Assembly: GCA_030770425.1 (NCBI GenBank)
Contig: JASJFT010000136.1
Location: 59,294 to 123,293 of the forward strand
DNA: 64,000 bases
Reading direction: 5' to 3'
Origin: Darksidea phi
Taxonomy: Eukaryota; Ascomycota; Dothideomycetes; Pleosporales; Lentitheciaceae
Shown here: positions 11,545 through 22,326 of the stretch, one piece after another
Layout: each line of letters opens with the position of its first letter
Numbering within the stretch: position 1 is the stretch's first letter
Translations under genes and position numbers: made by a program
Notes under the pieces: generated by a model
The model's database searches: none
The model's input: only the letters and a program-made list of their open reading frames with translations
What the model was told of the DNA's origin: nothing

Positions 11545-12475
11545 ATGGCCGTAATTGGCGGTTTAGTCAGCGCGGATACTTGTGGGAGACAAGGTAGGGT
11601 GCAATGTAGAGCAGGTCTTGACATCGGGAGCGATACGCAAGACCTTGTGTAAGGATTTATAACTTGATCCTCGATTCGATATCCTCGCAGTCAGTTGTGT
11701 CTTTGCCCCAGGGCAGCCGCTCGTTAATAGCATGGATGATTCGAAGAAGTCGCACCTCGGGTGATGCTTATCGTGTGAACATAATGCACGCTGGTGCTTT
11801 CCAATGGCGTGACCCTCGAGCGAACGCGTCGGGTGTGTGCAGAAGCCGAAGTCACTGTCAGCGTCAGATCAAGCGCACCCCAAGCCCACACCTGACGTCA
11901 CCCGCGCAAAAGCAAAGCACACCGGTTCGCGTACACCCGCCTAGGTAGTGTAGCACAGTCCGCCATCAAGTCAGCCAATCAGCGCACCCCTCTCAAGTCG
12001 TACCAAATCGGGAAGCTACCGAGGTTGACAACTATACGACCGCTGAACGCCGACTGGTTGCGCGTTTATATATCACGGCTGGTTCCCCGCTGCTGACAAG
12101 GCTTGGTGTCTGAGAACTCTTTGGACTTGTATGTACCGCTGAGCAAGCTCTGCTAATCTCTTGTAACGTCTTTGAGCGAACGCGCTAGTTTTACCCGTTC
12201 GTTGTGGTGGTGTGTGTGAAATCTTGCCTCCCTTCTACTTCCCCACCCTCCATCGCGCAACCTAATCAAGCCCAACCGCTGTGGCCTAGCCACCCATGCT
12301 GTAGCCCTCACCGCACCTCAGAACAGCAGGGCCATATAAGACGTGTGTTCCCATCGCCCTCGAGAACGAGAACACGCCTGTGGTCATCCCATCCGTACAG
12401 AACAAGACCGCTGCATTGTACCCAAGCCTGTCGACATCCACAACATCTGAGCTTACATAGTTACTTACCAGCACA
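11545..12475. other. Intergenic between sugar transporter and MPO1-like gene (0.93 kb)
   Basis: No coding sequence is supported. It contains a CRE-type palindrome (listed separately), and a CT-rich leader precedes the next gene. Confidence 0.5.
11893..11900. promoter_or_regulatory. Palindromic TGACGTCA (CRE/ATF-type site)
   Basis: A perfect bZIP/CREB-type palindrome lies about 580 bases upstream of the MPO1-like start. It is the second such site in the window. Function is inferred from the motif only. Confidence 0.35.
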
Positions 12476-13206
12476 ATGGGGTTCAATCTAAAGCAACAAC
12501 TCGTTTTCGTATGTACTCAAGCCGATCTTGCATCGTCTTGACAACTAATAGGACTACAGTATGGCGCATACCACCGCAACCCCGTTCGTCAGCCTAAGCG
12601 TATTGCTCCCCAGCACCTCACGGCAGACTAACAAGCTTACAGACAAATGTCGCGATCCATGTGGTCTGCGTACCAGCCATCCTAGCTACAGCTTTTGTAT
12701 TCGTACGTACTACCCGCATCACAACCCTTCGCCTAACTAACCCCCACACCCAGGGTACAAACACGCCCTCCTTCGACACCCCCGCCCAGCTCTCCGCCCT
12801 CAATCTCCCGCTAAACCTCGGCACCCTCGCAGCAGTCACGTACGCGACTCTCTACCTCATCCTCTCCCCCAACACAGCCGGTCTTTTCCTCGCGCCCCTC
12901 GTCGTCGCCATCGCCTCTCTAGCGAACCACCTCACAACCGGCTACGACCGGACGCAGGCTAACACCGCTGCTATCGCTATACACATCGTAAGCTGGATCG
13001 CTCAATTTGTCGGTCACGGCAAGTACGAGGGCCGGAAACCTGCCTTGCTGGATAATCTGGTGCAGGCCCTGTTCCTAGCGCCCATGTTTGTTTGGTATGA
13101 GATACTGTTTACCTTGGGCTTTTATCGAGACTTGAAGAAAGAGGTAGAGGGGGCTATTGAGGTTGAGGTCGCGAAGATGAAGGCGGGGAAGAAGGTGGCG
13201 CAGTGA
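12476..13206 (+). CDS. MPO1-like (DUF962) 2-hydroxy fatty acid dioxygenase, four exons
   Basis: Exons 12476..12508, 12560..12583, 12643..12702 and 12754..13206 give 189 residues. The second coding exon is a 24-base micro-exon encoding YGAYHRNP, so an ORF scan sees only the last exon. The N-terminal YGAYHRNPTNVAIHVVCVP block and the later GHGKYEGRKPALLDNL block are the two histidine-rich signatures of the DUF962/Mpo1 family. Yeast Mpo1 is an ER iron-dependent dioxygenase in the alpha-oxidation of 2-hydroxy fatty acids derived from phytosphingosine. Several hydrophobic segments fit an ER membrane protein. The C-terminus is lysine-rich (KAGKKVAQ). Confidence 0.88.
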
Positions 13207-13657
13207 AGAGGGTCACTGGACCTGTTTGAGGATTTACGGGCTTGATGCGTCTGGGTGAGCTGCAAGGCAAAATCCTTGAGTAGCAAGACTTTAGTAGCGA
13301 ATGCTTTTCAGTTCAATGGCTATCTGAGGTAGTAAGCACACCGTGGCATCTACCCACTGTATCTTGTAAGTCGTACCAGAAAGACTGTTACGGGTTCCGA
13401 AATTCTATTTGGTCATTCTGCATTTTCTGCGCGAGAAGCCATCCCACACCTTCTGTAATTCAATCCTCCCACTTTACAATATACAAAAATGTCAAGTTAT
13501 ATTAGATGCAGCTTAGCCTGCACTTGCCCGCTCCATCTAACATCGCTTATTCATTGCCATTTAATCTCATCATGTTTGCCCTCTTGGACCAAGATGCTGG
13601 GCTTACCAGGCCAGCTGTCCCTCCTGGATCTCGGCAGCGAGCTCCTGGACCGCATGG
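13207..13657. other. Intergenic between convergent genes
   Basis: It holds the 3' flanks of the MPO1-like gene and the hypothetical gene that converges on it. Nothing else was recognised. Confidence 0.5.
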
Positions 13658-14674
13658 TCAGCACTGGTCGTGAAAGAGTGGAGACAAACGCACGTTGAAA
13701 GTCTCGTCTTTGACGACACTAGAAATGCTAGTGAAGACATCAATCAGAGTCATAAGATCGTCCGGCAGCACTGGCTGGTCCTTCGGCAATGCGAGATCAA
13801 TCAATGTGTCCGGCTCACTGCCGGTTGGCTCGAAGAGGTCGATGAGTTGGATCTCGACATTATCTTTATTCTCTTTCGTGGTGAGAGGTTGCTCCAGGTC
13901 GATGAAATCAGAGTCGACCCGGGCGTCCTTCCCCTCAATACAGTTCTCTTGCTTAGCTCCTTCTTGCTTAGCAATATTCATGACGGTCGGCCGAGGAGGC
14001 GTGAGCTCCATGGAAAATTTCGGCGGAGTGGTGGGAGGTGTAGAGTATGTTGCCGTAGAGACTCCTGAATCTATATTGGTGGAAGGCCGAGGCTTCCACA
14101 TGTCCTTGCCTCGGAATGGGGCTTCGGGCTTCTCCTCGAGAGCGAATTTGCCAGCTTCATAAGCCCGACGAGCAGTGTTGTAGTGGACGTACAATGCCAG
14201 CTGGTTTGGATGGACACCATCGACGGTCCCAAACTCGAAGCCCCTCTCGGTGCAAATGGTCCTAACGTACGCTCGAGCGACGTTGATGTGGCGGAAAGAT
14301 TTGGGATACTGTACAATGGCGGACTGGGCCTGTTCGATGCCCGATTCAACAACACCTACGGAGGTAAGCGGCCCATATTGCGTAACAGACATGATCATAC
14401 TCCAGAGTTCTGCGCAAGACGGTGGTCGCCGAACGAGATTGAATTGACCACTCTTGTATGCATTCATCACAATACCGTGTTGGGACCTCGACCTAACCTG
14501 GCACTTCACGAAGGATGGTGCATCTGAGGAAAAGCCATATCGGAACATCTTCCATTCTAGAGTGTCACTGACGTATTGTTCGGCTTCGATAATCGAAGGA
14601 AACGATAGTGGCCATATGGTGACAAGGCTGGAGCCCCTGGCAATGGCATCCGCCACGATATCTTCATCTGTCAT
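13658..14674 (-). CDS. Hypothetical protein, 338 residues
   Basis: Single exon on the minus strand. The open frame extends to 14716 only through a TTG; the first ATG is at 14674. The N-terminal 190 residues look globular, with WPLSFPSIIEAEQYV, a repeated pattern of aromatic and basic residues, and HINVARAYVRTICTERGFEFG. After a proline/threonine-rich linker (STPPTTPPKFSMELTPPRPT), the C-terminus is acidic and carries repeated short hydrophobic motifs (DFIDL, QLIDLFEP, TLIDLALP, TLIDVF). Such repeats could be peptide-docking sites, which is inference. There is no signal peptide, membrane span or family I recognise. Confidence 0.6.
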   Translation of the reverse strand: MTDEDIVADAIARGSSLVTIWPLSFPSIIEAEQYVSDTLEWKMFRYGFSSDAPSFVKCQVRSRSQHGIVMNAYKSGQFNLVRRPPSCAELWSMIMSVTQYGPLTSVGVVESGIEQAQSAIVQYPKSFRHINVARAYVRTICTERGFEFGTVDGVHPNQLALYVHYNTARRAYEAGKFALEEKPEAPFRGKDMWKPRPSTNIDSGVSTATYSTPPTTPPKFSMELTPPRPTVMNIAKQEGAKQENCIEGKDARVDSDFIDLEQPLTTKENKDNVEIQLIDLFEPTGSEPDTLIDLALPKDQPVLPDDLMTLIDVFTSISSVVKDETFNVRLSPLFHDQC

Positions 14675-17600
14675 TATCAGTGGTCGACAAGCTGCTAGAA
14701 AATATACCTTTGACAAGAGGTGGCATGGCGTCTTGCTCTACTAGGACTCAGATTCGCTCCACTCTGCGTATAGTAGAGGTTGACAAGGTTGGGGGGAAAT
14801 TGAGGGGTCCTGAGTGCCCTAGGAAAAGGGAAGTAGGAGTAACTCTGAAAAATGAAGGATGTTGGCCAAGAGCGGAATTGAAAATAAAGAGAATTGAGCT
14901 TTAAAAAGCCACGATTTCTGAGGTGAAGACGCGAAGATGGGCGACTACTAGTAAGAAGCTACGATTACGAAGCGGCGGTCAAGTAGAAAAGCGCAAACAG
15001 TTTATGCCGTCCGCACTCGTCATGGCCAAACGGCCCAACCCACTCAAAAGTCCGGTAGAGATGGCGTATCCCATCATGCCGGAAAAGCGAACTTACGACT
15101 AGCGGGGTGCAAGTCTGGTGGAACATTTGAATGTATCAGTGGCGCTGCTCATTTCGCGGTTTCTGCCTACGTAGTCATTCTTTTGTCGGCATCGTCCTCA
15201 AGTGCTCAAACCAGATGCTCATTCGTCAAAATCCTTTGCATTTGGTGGTGAATCACAGATCGAGGCTTGGAATCGGATGGCTTGGACTTCTGTCACCCAT
15301 ATATGACTGGCCCATCAGTGTTGACAGCTCTTTACCGGTTGCAATCCAGCAAAAAGACATGGCAGACCCGGAAGATATTTTGCCAGCAGTAGGTTTGAAT
15401 GGGTCTTTGATCAGCGTGCACAACAGCTGTTGATCGATGTTGTAGACCCACTAATTGCAGAACGACGCGAGGAAGAAGTTGGCAATAATGAGGGCCTCGT
15501 TATGTGGGTTTGTGGCTTCACGGGCAATAGGTTAGTACGCTATCGCACGTGTCCTATTGTCCATCCTCAATTTACGCAGGTAGTTGGCCGCGGTGTCCGG
15601 AAGCAAAAGATAGCGAAAGACGGTGCCGCATAACGAAGATAACGGACATGGTCCTCCAAGTCCATGTTCTCGGAGAAATGATGCGGAAAAGGACAAAGGG
15701 GACACAATTTGGAAAAAAAAGTGAGCGAAGCTGGTTTAGAGCGGTGCTAATACATGTTGTTGCATAGTAGAAACTGCGCTGTTTGCGAATCGTAACGCAA
15801 GTTGAAGTTCTGTAGATGTGTAGGTACAGGATCAGGTACGGGAGACACAATTTGCACACCGAGTTACGTGTTGAGGAGCTGCACTGGTTTTCACCGTAGA
15901 TGCGATTAGCATTGCAATATCGATAGCGATTGTACTGCATTGTGTTCTCGCCATAACCTATCGTAACGTCGACGAGCATCCGCAATTGTGTCTGAGGGCT
16001 ATCAATCTGATGCATACGCACACGCGCCCAGAAAGGCCGTCGCAAAGTCCTTTAGAGACAGAGGCGGCCAGAAACCCCAACACAAAGAGCCAACATCCCA
16101 CCCCGCAAGATGCTTCAGTCTATCCGTAGGCGAACTTGAAATTTGCAGCACAGCCATGAATATCTTATACGGTATGACCAGGCACTACCCGGGAGGAGCC
16201 ATTGCGCCCTCGGCACAGCTACCCACCCGCGGTATATTGCTTTTGCATCGGCAGCGGTATTTAGCTTCGTGCCGTGCGAGTCCTCGTACTGGCTTCCCGT
16301 GCGCTATTTTGCTTTTGTGGGAGGTGACCGACGGGTGGGCGCAAAAGCAAAGATGGGCGCCACCGGGCGTAGATATTGGCAGCGACATCTTTTTGTTAAA
16401 CCAGCGAGGTTGGGCCGAGTGGCTGCCGAGTGCGGAATGAGGTCAACAATCGAATAATGTGATGATTAGTATTGCTCTAGACATTGTAATCCTGCGTAAA
16501 TTTGGTCGCGATGGGTTGACGTAATTGGCGCTTGCTCATCAATACAGATGAAGAGCGACAAGGAGGGAGGGACGCACCTCAACGTTGAGTCCAGTGCAAG
16601 CGAAGATGCAGGAAGGTTCGGCATACTTGAAAAGCGATGTCAATGCAAACAATTGCATTCGGGGATATGGAGCCAGGGATAGAAAGGAGCGTATGTTGGT
16701 CTGGCCACAGCAATTTCGATACGTGCATGGGTAGATCTGAGCAAACGCAATATATCGGGAGAGGGCGACGCGAAGCTCTCATGAAGAGCAGCACGGCCCG
16801 ATTCGGCTACGGGTGGGGGAGCGAAGAGCGTACCTGCAGAACATACACCGCTCTCCAAGAAGAGCCGCTCTGCGTTACGCAATGCGTGGTTCGGCTTCGA
16901 CCGGAGATATATGCCCGTCTAGTGCGTCATATAGAGGGAGATTGAGGCCGTTGCAGATCGTGAGGATCGTACCTAGCGTTATCTTCTTAGCTATCGGTAG
17001 CGAGTTATAGCCACCTCGCGATATTGATCTCATAGACGATACTTCTAGGATTGGTAAAGGGGTGAGAGCAAGAAGGAATAATGCCAAGGCCTCTAGATGG
17101 TTGCAAGGTATGCATTGGTTCTCGAACGCTGCAATGTATCTGTCTATTATGTATACAACTGAGTTCGGAAGTTTGGAAGCGAACCTGGTCAGCGGGTATG
17201 TATGTTGCTGGGTATGCGCGCACAAAGTGCCGGGATGGCCTGCTCATGTTCGGTACTCCTCCTGTTGTTGTTATCAAATTGGTATTGCATAGCTAGGGAC
17301 ATTGCTTTCGGAGAATCCCCCAGAATTCTACCGTATTCAAAGTGAGAGGTGACGCTGTAGCGGACAGTAGAGAAAGTCCTGAGGATGATCTGTCCGTTGT
17401 GATTGACGGGCGTAGACGAGGTCTCGAAAGGTTCCTGCAGCCTCCTTGACTACCGATAACGGATGGAAAGCATGTTGAGAGTAGCGGAGAATTGTTGAGA
17501 GTGGACCCGTCACTCTGAGATTGTTGAGAGTGGATCCGTCACTCTGATAGTAAAGGCTTGATGAAAAGCTCAATCAGCGGGTACATAGGAGCGTGCAGCC

Positions 17601-18104
17601 TAAAGCGCCTCGTGGCATGAAGCTGTTGATGCCAGATTGTAGCTTGACTACCAATACACCAATACATCAATGATTCCGCGAACAGGCAATAGCTACTCAA
17701 CTGATTCCGTAAAGAGGTCGGAGTAGATTGCAGACGCACAGCTAGATTGCGCTGTATAACGAGCACGGTGCTATGCGTCGGTGATTACCAGGGTGCGTAG
17801 CAAATTGACAATCAAACACGATAGCATGGAGGGAGATGCAAGCGTCTGATGCTCGCATGAGATGCCTGAAGAACTAGTTGACGAGGTCATGCGAGATGCG
17901 GGAGCGGGCGTGCATGAGTACATGAGAGCACGTGCATGCATGCGTGTGGTTTGCTCAACGTGATATTCCTCAGTGGTGCAACTGTGAGGTCGCTCTGTCT
18001 TGCCGTAATCTCCATTCGGGCTAGCGCCAAACGATCACCTCTACGTAGTTCCCCGCCCCCACCAAATTTTTTCGAGAGGAACACATTGCGAATTGTACGG
18101 CAGC
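14675..18104. other. Gene-poor stretch (3.4 kb)
   Basis: No coding sequence could be supported on either strand. The longest frame (minus 15572..16045) lacks a domain and has non-coding-like composition. The only structure I found is a 29-base tandem duplication near 17.5 kb, listed separately. The final 200 bases should carry the promoter of the ankyrin gene. Confidence 0.45.
17491..17548. repeat. Two-copy 29-base tandem repeat
   Basis: Bases 17491-17519 and 17520-17548 are direct copies that differ at two positions. Both contain GTTGAGAGTGG and CCGTCACTCTGA. A third partial copy of GTTGAGAGT lies at about 17474, so the unit may be part of a decayed minisatellite. Confidence 0.8.
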
Positions 18105-18847
18105 ATGGCTACCGGAAGCGTAGACGAAGAGTCTATAGACGAGATCCTCTACCTTGCACGCGCGAACGAAGTCTCCGAGCTCTCCACCTATCTCTCGGAC
18201 CTCTCTACGCATACCAAATACTCAAAGGCCGAGCTAGTTGCCGCAGCAGTGGACCCCTACACGAACAACACCGCGCTCCACTACGCCGCCGCAAACGGGC
18301 ACAACGGTATACAAACCCCATCGCTACGCCCAGTGCCCATGCTCTGGGCATTTGTTTCAGACGAATGAGCTAGCTGCTGACTGCAGACCGGGTAGACATC
18401 ATCAAGCTTCTGCTCTCCTTGCACACGGACAAGGCTACGGCGTCGGCGTCGACGGCTGCATCGGGGCTTATCAACGCAGTCAACGATGCGGGAAACACGG
18501 CCCTCCATTGGGCGGCGCTGAATGGGCATGTGGAGAGCGTGAAGTCGCTTGTTCAATCTGGCGCAGATGTTACCATCATCAACAAGGCCGGCCACGACGC
18601 CGTATTCGAGGCGGAGATCAATGACAAGGGAGAGGTGGTGGAGTGGTTACTTGGTGCTGTCGAGGAGTTGGAGAAGGGCATTGGACATGATGGTGAACCC
18701 TCTGTCGACGCCGCTAAGGACTGGCGGGACGAGACAGACACGAACATGGCTGTTAGGGAGGATGAGGGCGGTGCAGCTGGTGTGGAGGACATGAGGAAAC
18801 AGATGGAGGAGCTAGAGACCAAAGATGGCACTGCGCAGGGGGGGTGA
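18105..18847 (+). CDS. Small ankyrin-repeat protein, YAR1-like (two exons)
   Basis: Exons 18105..18306 and 18387..18847 give 220 residues; the 80-base intron splits the first ankyrin repeat. Two clear ankyrin repeats are visible: NNTALHYAAANGHN around residue 55-68 continuing into VDIIKLLLSLH, and GNTALHWAALNGHVESVKSL followed by VQSGADVTIINKAG. The C-terminus is acidic and coiled-coil-like (EDMRKQMEELETKDG). Length and repeat layout fit yeast Yar1, the chaperone of ribosomal protein Rps3, and its fungal homologues. Other small ankyrin proteins share this layout, so the YAR1 link is a suggestion only. Confidence 0.78.
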
Positions 18848-19467
18848 ATGAGAGATGGAAGTGTGCAATCAAAGCTATATTGCTGACACTCCTCGCAGCT
18901 GGCGAGGTTGTTCACGTTGCCGAGACCTTAGCAATCGGGATATAGCCCCGGGAAGCGGGTGAGACGGCCACGTGGGAGACATGCGGCGACCATTTCTAGT
19001 AGTGGCGCGCAACGGGAGCTACACGGCGAGGACAGCGGCGGTATTGCTTGTCTAGAAAAAGTTGGACGGCACAGCTCAAATGATCGCATAGAATTACACT
19101 ATCTCCCGAAATCCAGCAAATGCTAGATATCCTGATACCTTAATCAAGTCGTCATGAGTGACGGATACCCGCAATGCCGAATGATGAACCCCGGGCGAGT
19201 TGTCTTGCCCCACGCCTGCGGCTCGGAGATGTACATGTGGCGATAGCACATGTCACAAAGACACAAAATCCTCCCAATTAGTGATACATCGCATCAGGCC
19301 GCAAGGATGATGGAACCGTGTTGCCCGAAGGATCGCCCAATGATGCGCTAGTCGTACCAAATCCGCTAGCGCCAGTCTCCCATGCATTTCCTCTACATTC
19401 GCATTAGTCGTCGCAACGTCCCTTGTTAATCGTCTTGCCTTACTACTACGGACATAGTCCCTCTTTT
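18848..19467. other. Intergenic between convergent ankyrin and WW-domain genes
   Basis: This is the 3' flank of both genes. No coding sequence or repeat was recognised. Confidence 0.5.
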
Positions 19468-20357
19468 CTAGTCCTTCAACCAAGCACGGCGTTTCTCGAT
19501 CTTCTTGTTGAGGCGTTTCTCTTTGTATGCCTTGAGTTCCTTCTTGGTGAGCGTCCTGCCCCGTCGCTCGGCTTTCAGACTACGGCCGTCGTGGCTATTA
19601 GCCGCCGCGTCAACGTCAAAGAACGCGGCCATCTGCCGTTTGCTCTTGTTCTCATCGTTGTGGTACTCTGGATTTATGCCAGGCCGTTGAAAGCGACCGT
19701 TGAAGCGGTTGAAGTGGGCAGCCATAGTGTCGTTGTTGTCATTGGGGTTTAGAAGACCACCTGCGGCTGCGGTAACGGCAGTCTGCTCCTCTTCTTCATC
19801 CTCGGCCTCCTGAGCATAGTCTGCTTTGGGGTCATAGCTGCCGTGGATGGCTGGGTTGTAACCACCGTGGAGGCGCTTGGGAAGAGGCGAGGTACCGGGA
19901 GCGCCAGAAGTGGGCGCGGGGCCGGCAGCTGAACTGGCATATCTGTAACGGGCACGATTAGGATAAGAAAGCATAGAAGAAGGAGATAATAATTAGCAAA
20001 CCTGTCGTACGATCCATAGCTTGTGGAAGCTGCCTGCGGCAGGCGTGGGTTCTCCCACTGAGACTTGCCCGTGAAGCGGTTGTAGAAGTACCATGTGCCC
20101 GCATTGGCATCCCACTGGTACGTCCAGCCGTCGTCTGCTGGCGGAGCCTCATCCGGCAAGGGGGGCGCCTCTTCATCGGGTAGTGGAGCATCGCTAGGTG
20201 CTGCCACGATGCCTCCCTCAGTCACGGCTGCAGTGTCTTTTGCGGACGATGCGCCCCGCTTACGACCGTCGTTATCACCTAGAGGCGCATCGAGTTTGGA
20301 CAGAGGCTGGGCTTGCGAAGTCTCGCGCGTGTCTTTGTCGGTGGGGTCCGGCGTCAT
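19468..20357 (-). CDS. WW-domain protein with a basic C-terminal helix (two exons)
   Basis: Exon 1 is 20357..20002 and exon 2 is 19942..19468, giving 276 residues; the intron is 59 bases. One WW domain spans about residues 76-105, with both signature tryptophans and the closing proline (GWTYQWDANAGTWYFY, then SQWENP). Before it lies an acidic, proline-rich stretch (PLPDEEAPPLPDEAPP). The C-terminal third has asparagine-rich sequence and then a highly charged helix (TKKELKAYKEKRLNKKIEKR). WW proteins with such basic tails are often nuclear and involved in splicing or transcription, but no specific homologue was recognised. Confidence 0.8.
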
Positions 20358-22326
20358 AGTGAGTAACTGACTTATCCTGGGATATTCGCGTTAGAATGGG
20401 CGCTATAGGAAGAACAGTGGAGGTGGAGTGTGAGTGAGCACTGGAGGAGGTGAAGTCGGTCACCTTGCAAGCTTTACGTTCGACCCGCTGACTAAGACGC
20501 CGCGCTCGCTTATTTGCTGAGTCATCGTTCTTGGCACATTATCATGTGATCTGGCTCCCGGGGTGACATCTGAAATAGGACGTCGAATGCACACATACCG
20601 CCTGCAAGTGCTCGCACCTATGCACGGGACGCAGCGGAAATGTCCACGTCGCACTTCACAGGGCCGTTCTCAGTCGCGCGAGCTTGCCGGTTTTTTTTTT
20701 TTGCTTCCGGACTCCCTCGGTCCTCGACTTCGATCTGGCAGAGCTGCCTCGCAGGACGGTTTCCCCTCCAATGTCCCGTGGCGGCCTCAGAGAACGAGCG
20801 ACTGCAGGGGACGTGCAGCCGGCACTCAGATGACGCCTCAATGAGAGACTAGCAGACTCGCGTAGGCACCTCATTTCGCCGTCCAAGCAACACCCTGGGA
20901 TTCCGGGCTTGTCGTGGGCCTCGAAGGCTTCCAATATGCTCGAAGGGCCGACCCAAGTCGCGGCGTACATCGATAGCAGACTGATGTACGCTTGCGTCTT
21001 AGCGGGCGTATTATCCACCAGCATGCTCCGTGGGCATGAAGCGGTAAGCTTGCATGTTTGGGACCGTGCTAGGCATGCACGCAAGACGGCGCAAGGGGCC
21101 AGGATCAGGATAAGCCCTGGGGAAAGGACACCATGGCTCCGCTCAACGGGCGTTGCGAGTCTCGTCCCGAACGATATGGCGCCGCTTTAGCGGGCGGCAC
21201 GACGGTCCACGGCTCTTGAGCTGCCACATCTCAGCTGTCCTGTTGAGCGCTCGAGTTCTGGCGAAGCGGCTGCAGCAGTCACGAATCGCCTCCCGTAAGG
21301 CGCGAAGGATTGCATCACATCGCGGCCAGGCGTCTTTTCCCAACGCGAGGTCATCACGGCAGACCTTGTAGGGGGAAGGGGAAACGAGGGCCGACAAGCG
21401 CGTGCTTGGACGGCGCAGCCCGCTGATGCATTCGGGGCCACTATGAAACCCCAACTGGGGAACCCTATTGGCTGCTTGCCTTCCCCATTCGAGAGCACCC
21501 GACGAGATGCCCCCCGATGCTGGAGCAATCTCACGGGATTTTGCCGCAATAACAAGGACATGTTCGCTGCATGATCGGCAGGCTTTCGGCCGGTTGGTTC
21601 GCCGGTAATCCAAGGCGGCGCTCCGGGCCCAATGCACCTCACGCACCCAAACACGCTTCAGCAGTTGTCCAAGCGTGCAGCTACAGAGGAGGTATCTGCT
21701 TCCATATCACAGCCAAATATTGGCTAGCCTATTCATCCTAGGCACCCCAGCCGCGCATCCGGCACACTCTTTCGGCTCTCAAACCGTGTCCTGCAGTAGT
21801 TCAGCTCTCTACGCTGTGAAAGTGCTGGGATCTTGTCTCGCCGTCATTCCTTGCTGTCTGCGCACGGTTTGCCGTCGCGCTTCTCCTCGCTCAAGGCTAC
21901 CTGGTATTATCACAGTTATTGCTATAATCCCCGTTCCCGGGCCAGCTGGGTGCCCAGCCCAGAAAGCCTCTGCGCCGCTTGACCAATAAGTCTTCTATGT
22001 TCCCTACCTCTGTTGATCCACTGCAGGAGAGGGCTTGACGGGCTGGACAGTCAGACGTCTGCACGGACGCTGAGTTCTGTTGGCTGTTGTCTGAACCTTG
22101 CCGTCTGCACGCAAGACCTCACAGCGGCGGGTATTCCATTGCAATCAGATGCTTCTGCAGTCCTCTGCCCACCTTCCCGACCGTCGCCTGCCTCCATGTA
22201 CCCGATTGTTTGACTACGAGCGAGCACCGTGCCTGCATCAGCGTCCAGGGCCCGTGCCTGAATCGAGATAGTGCCCTAGTTTATATCTTGTGTTATTCCT
22301 TAACCCCCCATGTGGTCTGACGACCG
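20358..22326. other. Long upstream region of the Zn2Cys6 gene (2.0 kb)
   Basis: This lies between the divergent WW-domain and Zn2Cys6 genes. Several open frames overlap on both strands at 20.6-21.7 kb, but none has recognisable content. A T12 run lies at 20691-20702. Long intergenic regions and long leaders are common upstream of fungal regulators; short upstream ORFs in the leader are possible but cannot be tested here. Confidence 0.45.

Noticed and set aside
15572..16045. 157-codon minus-strand frame
   Set aside because: Tyr/Arg/Ser-rich random-looking composition and no homology pattern.
21143..21654. Two overlapping minus-strand frames of 155 and 167 codons
   Set aside because: Both occur in GC-rich DNA with few stops in any frame. 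Neither has recognisable content, and they overlap each other in different frames.
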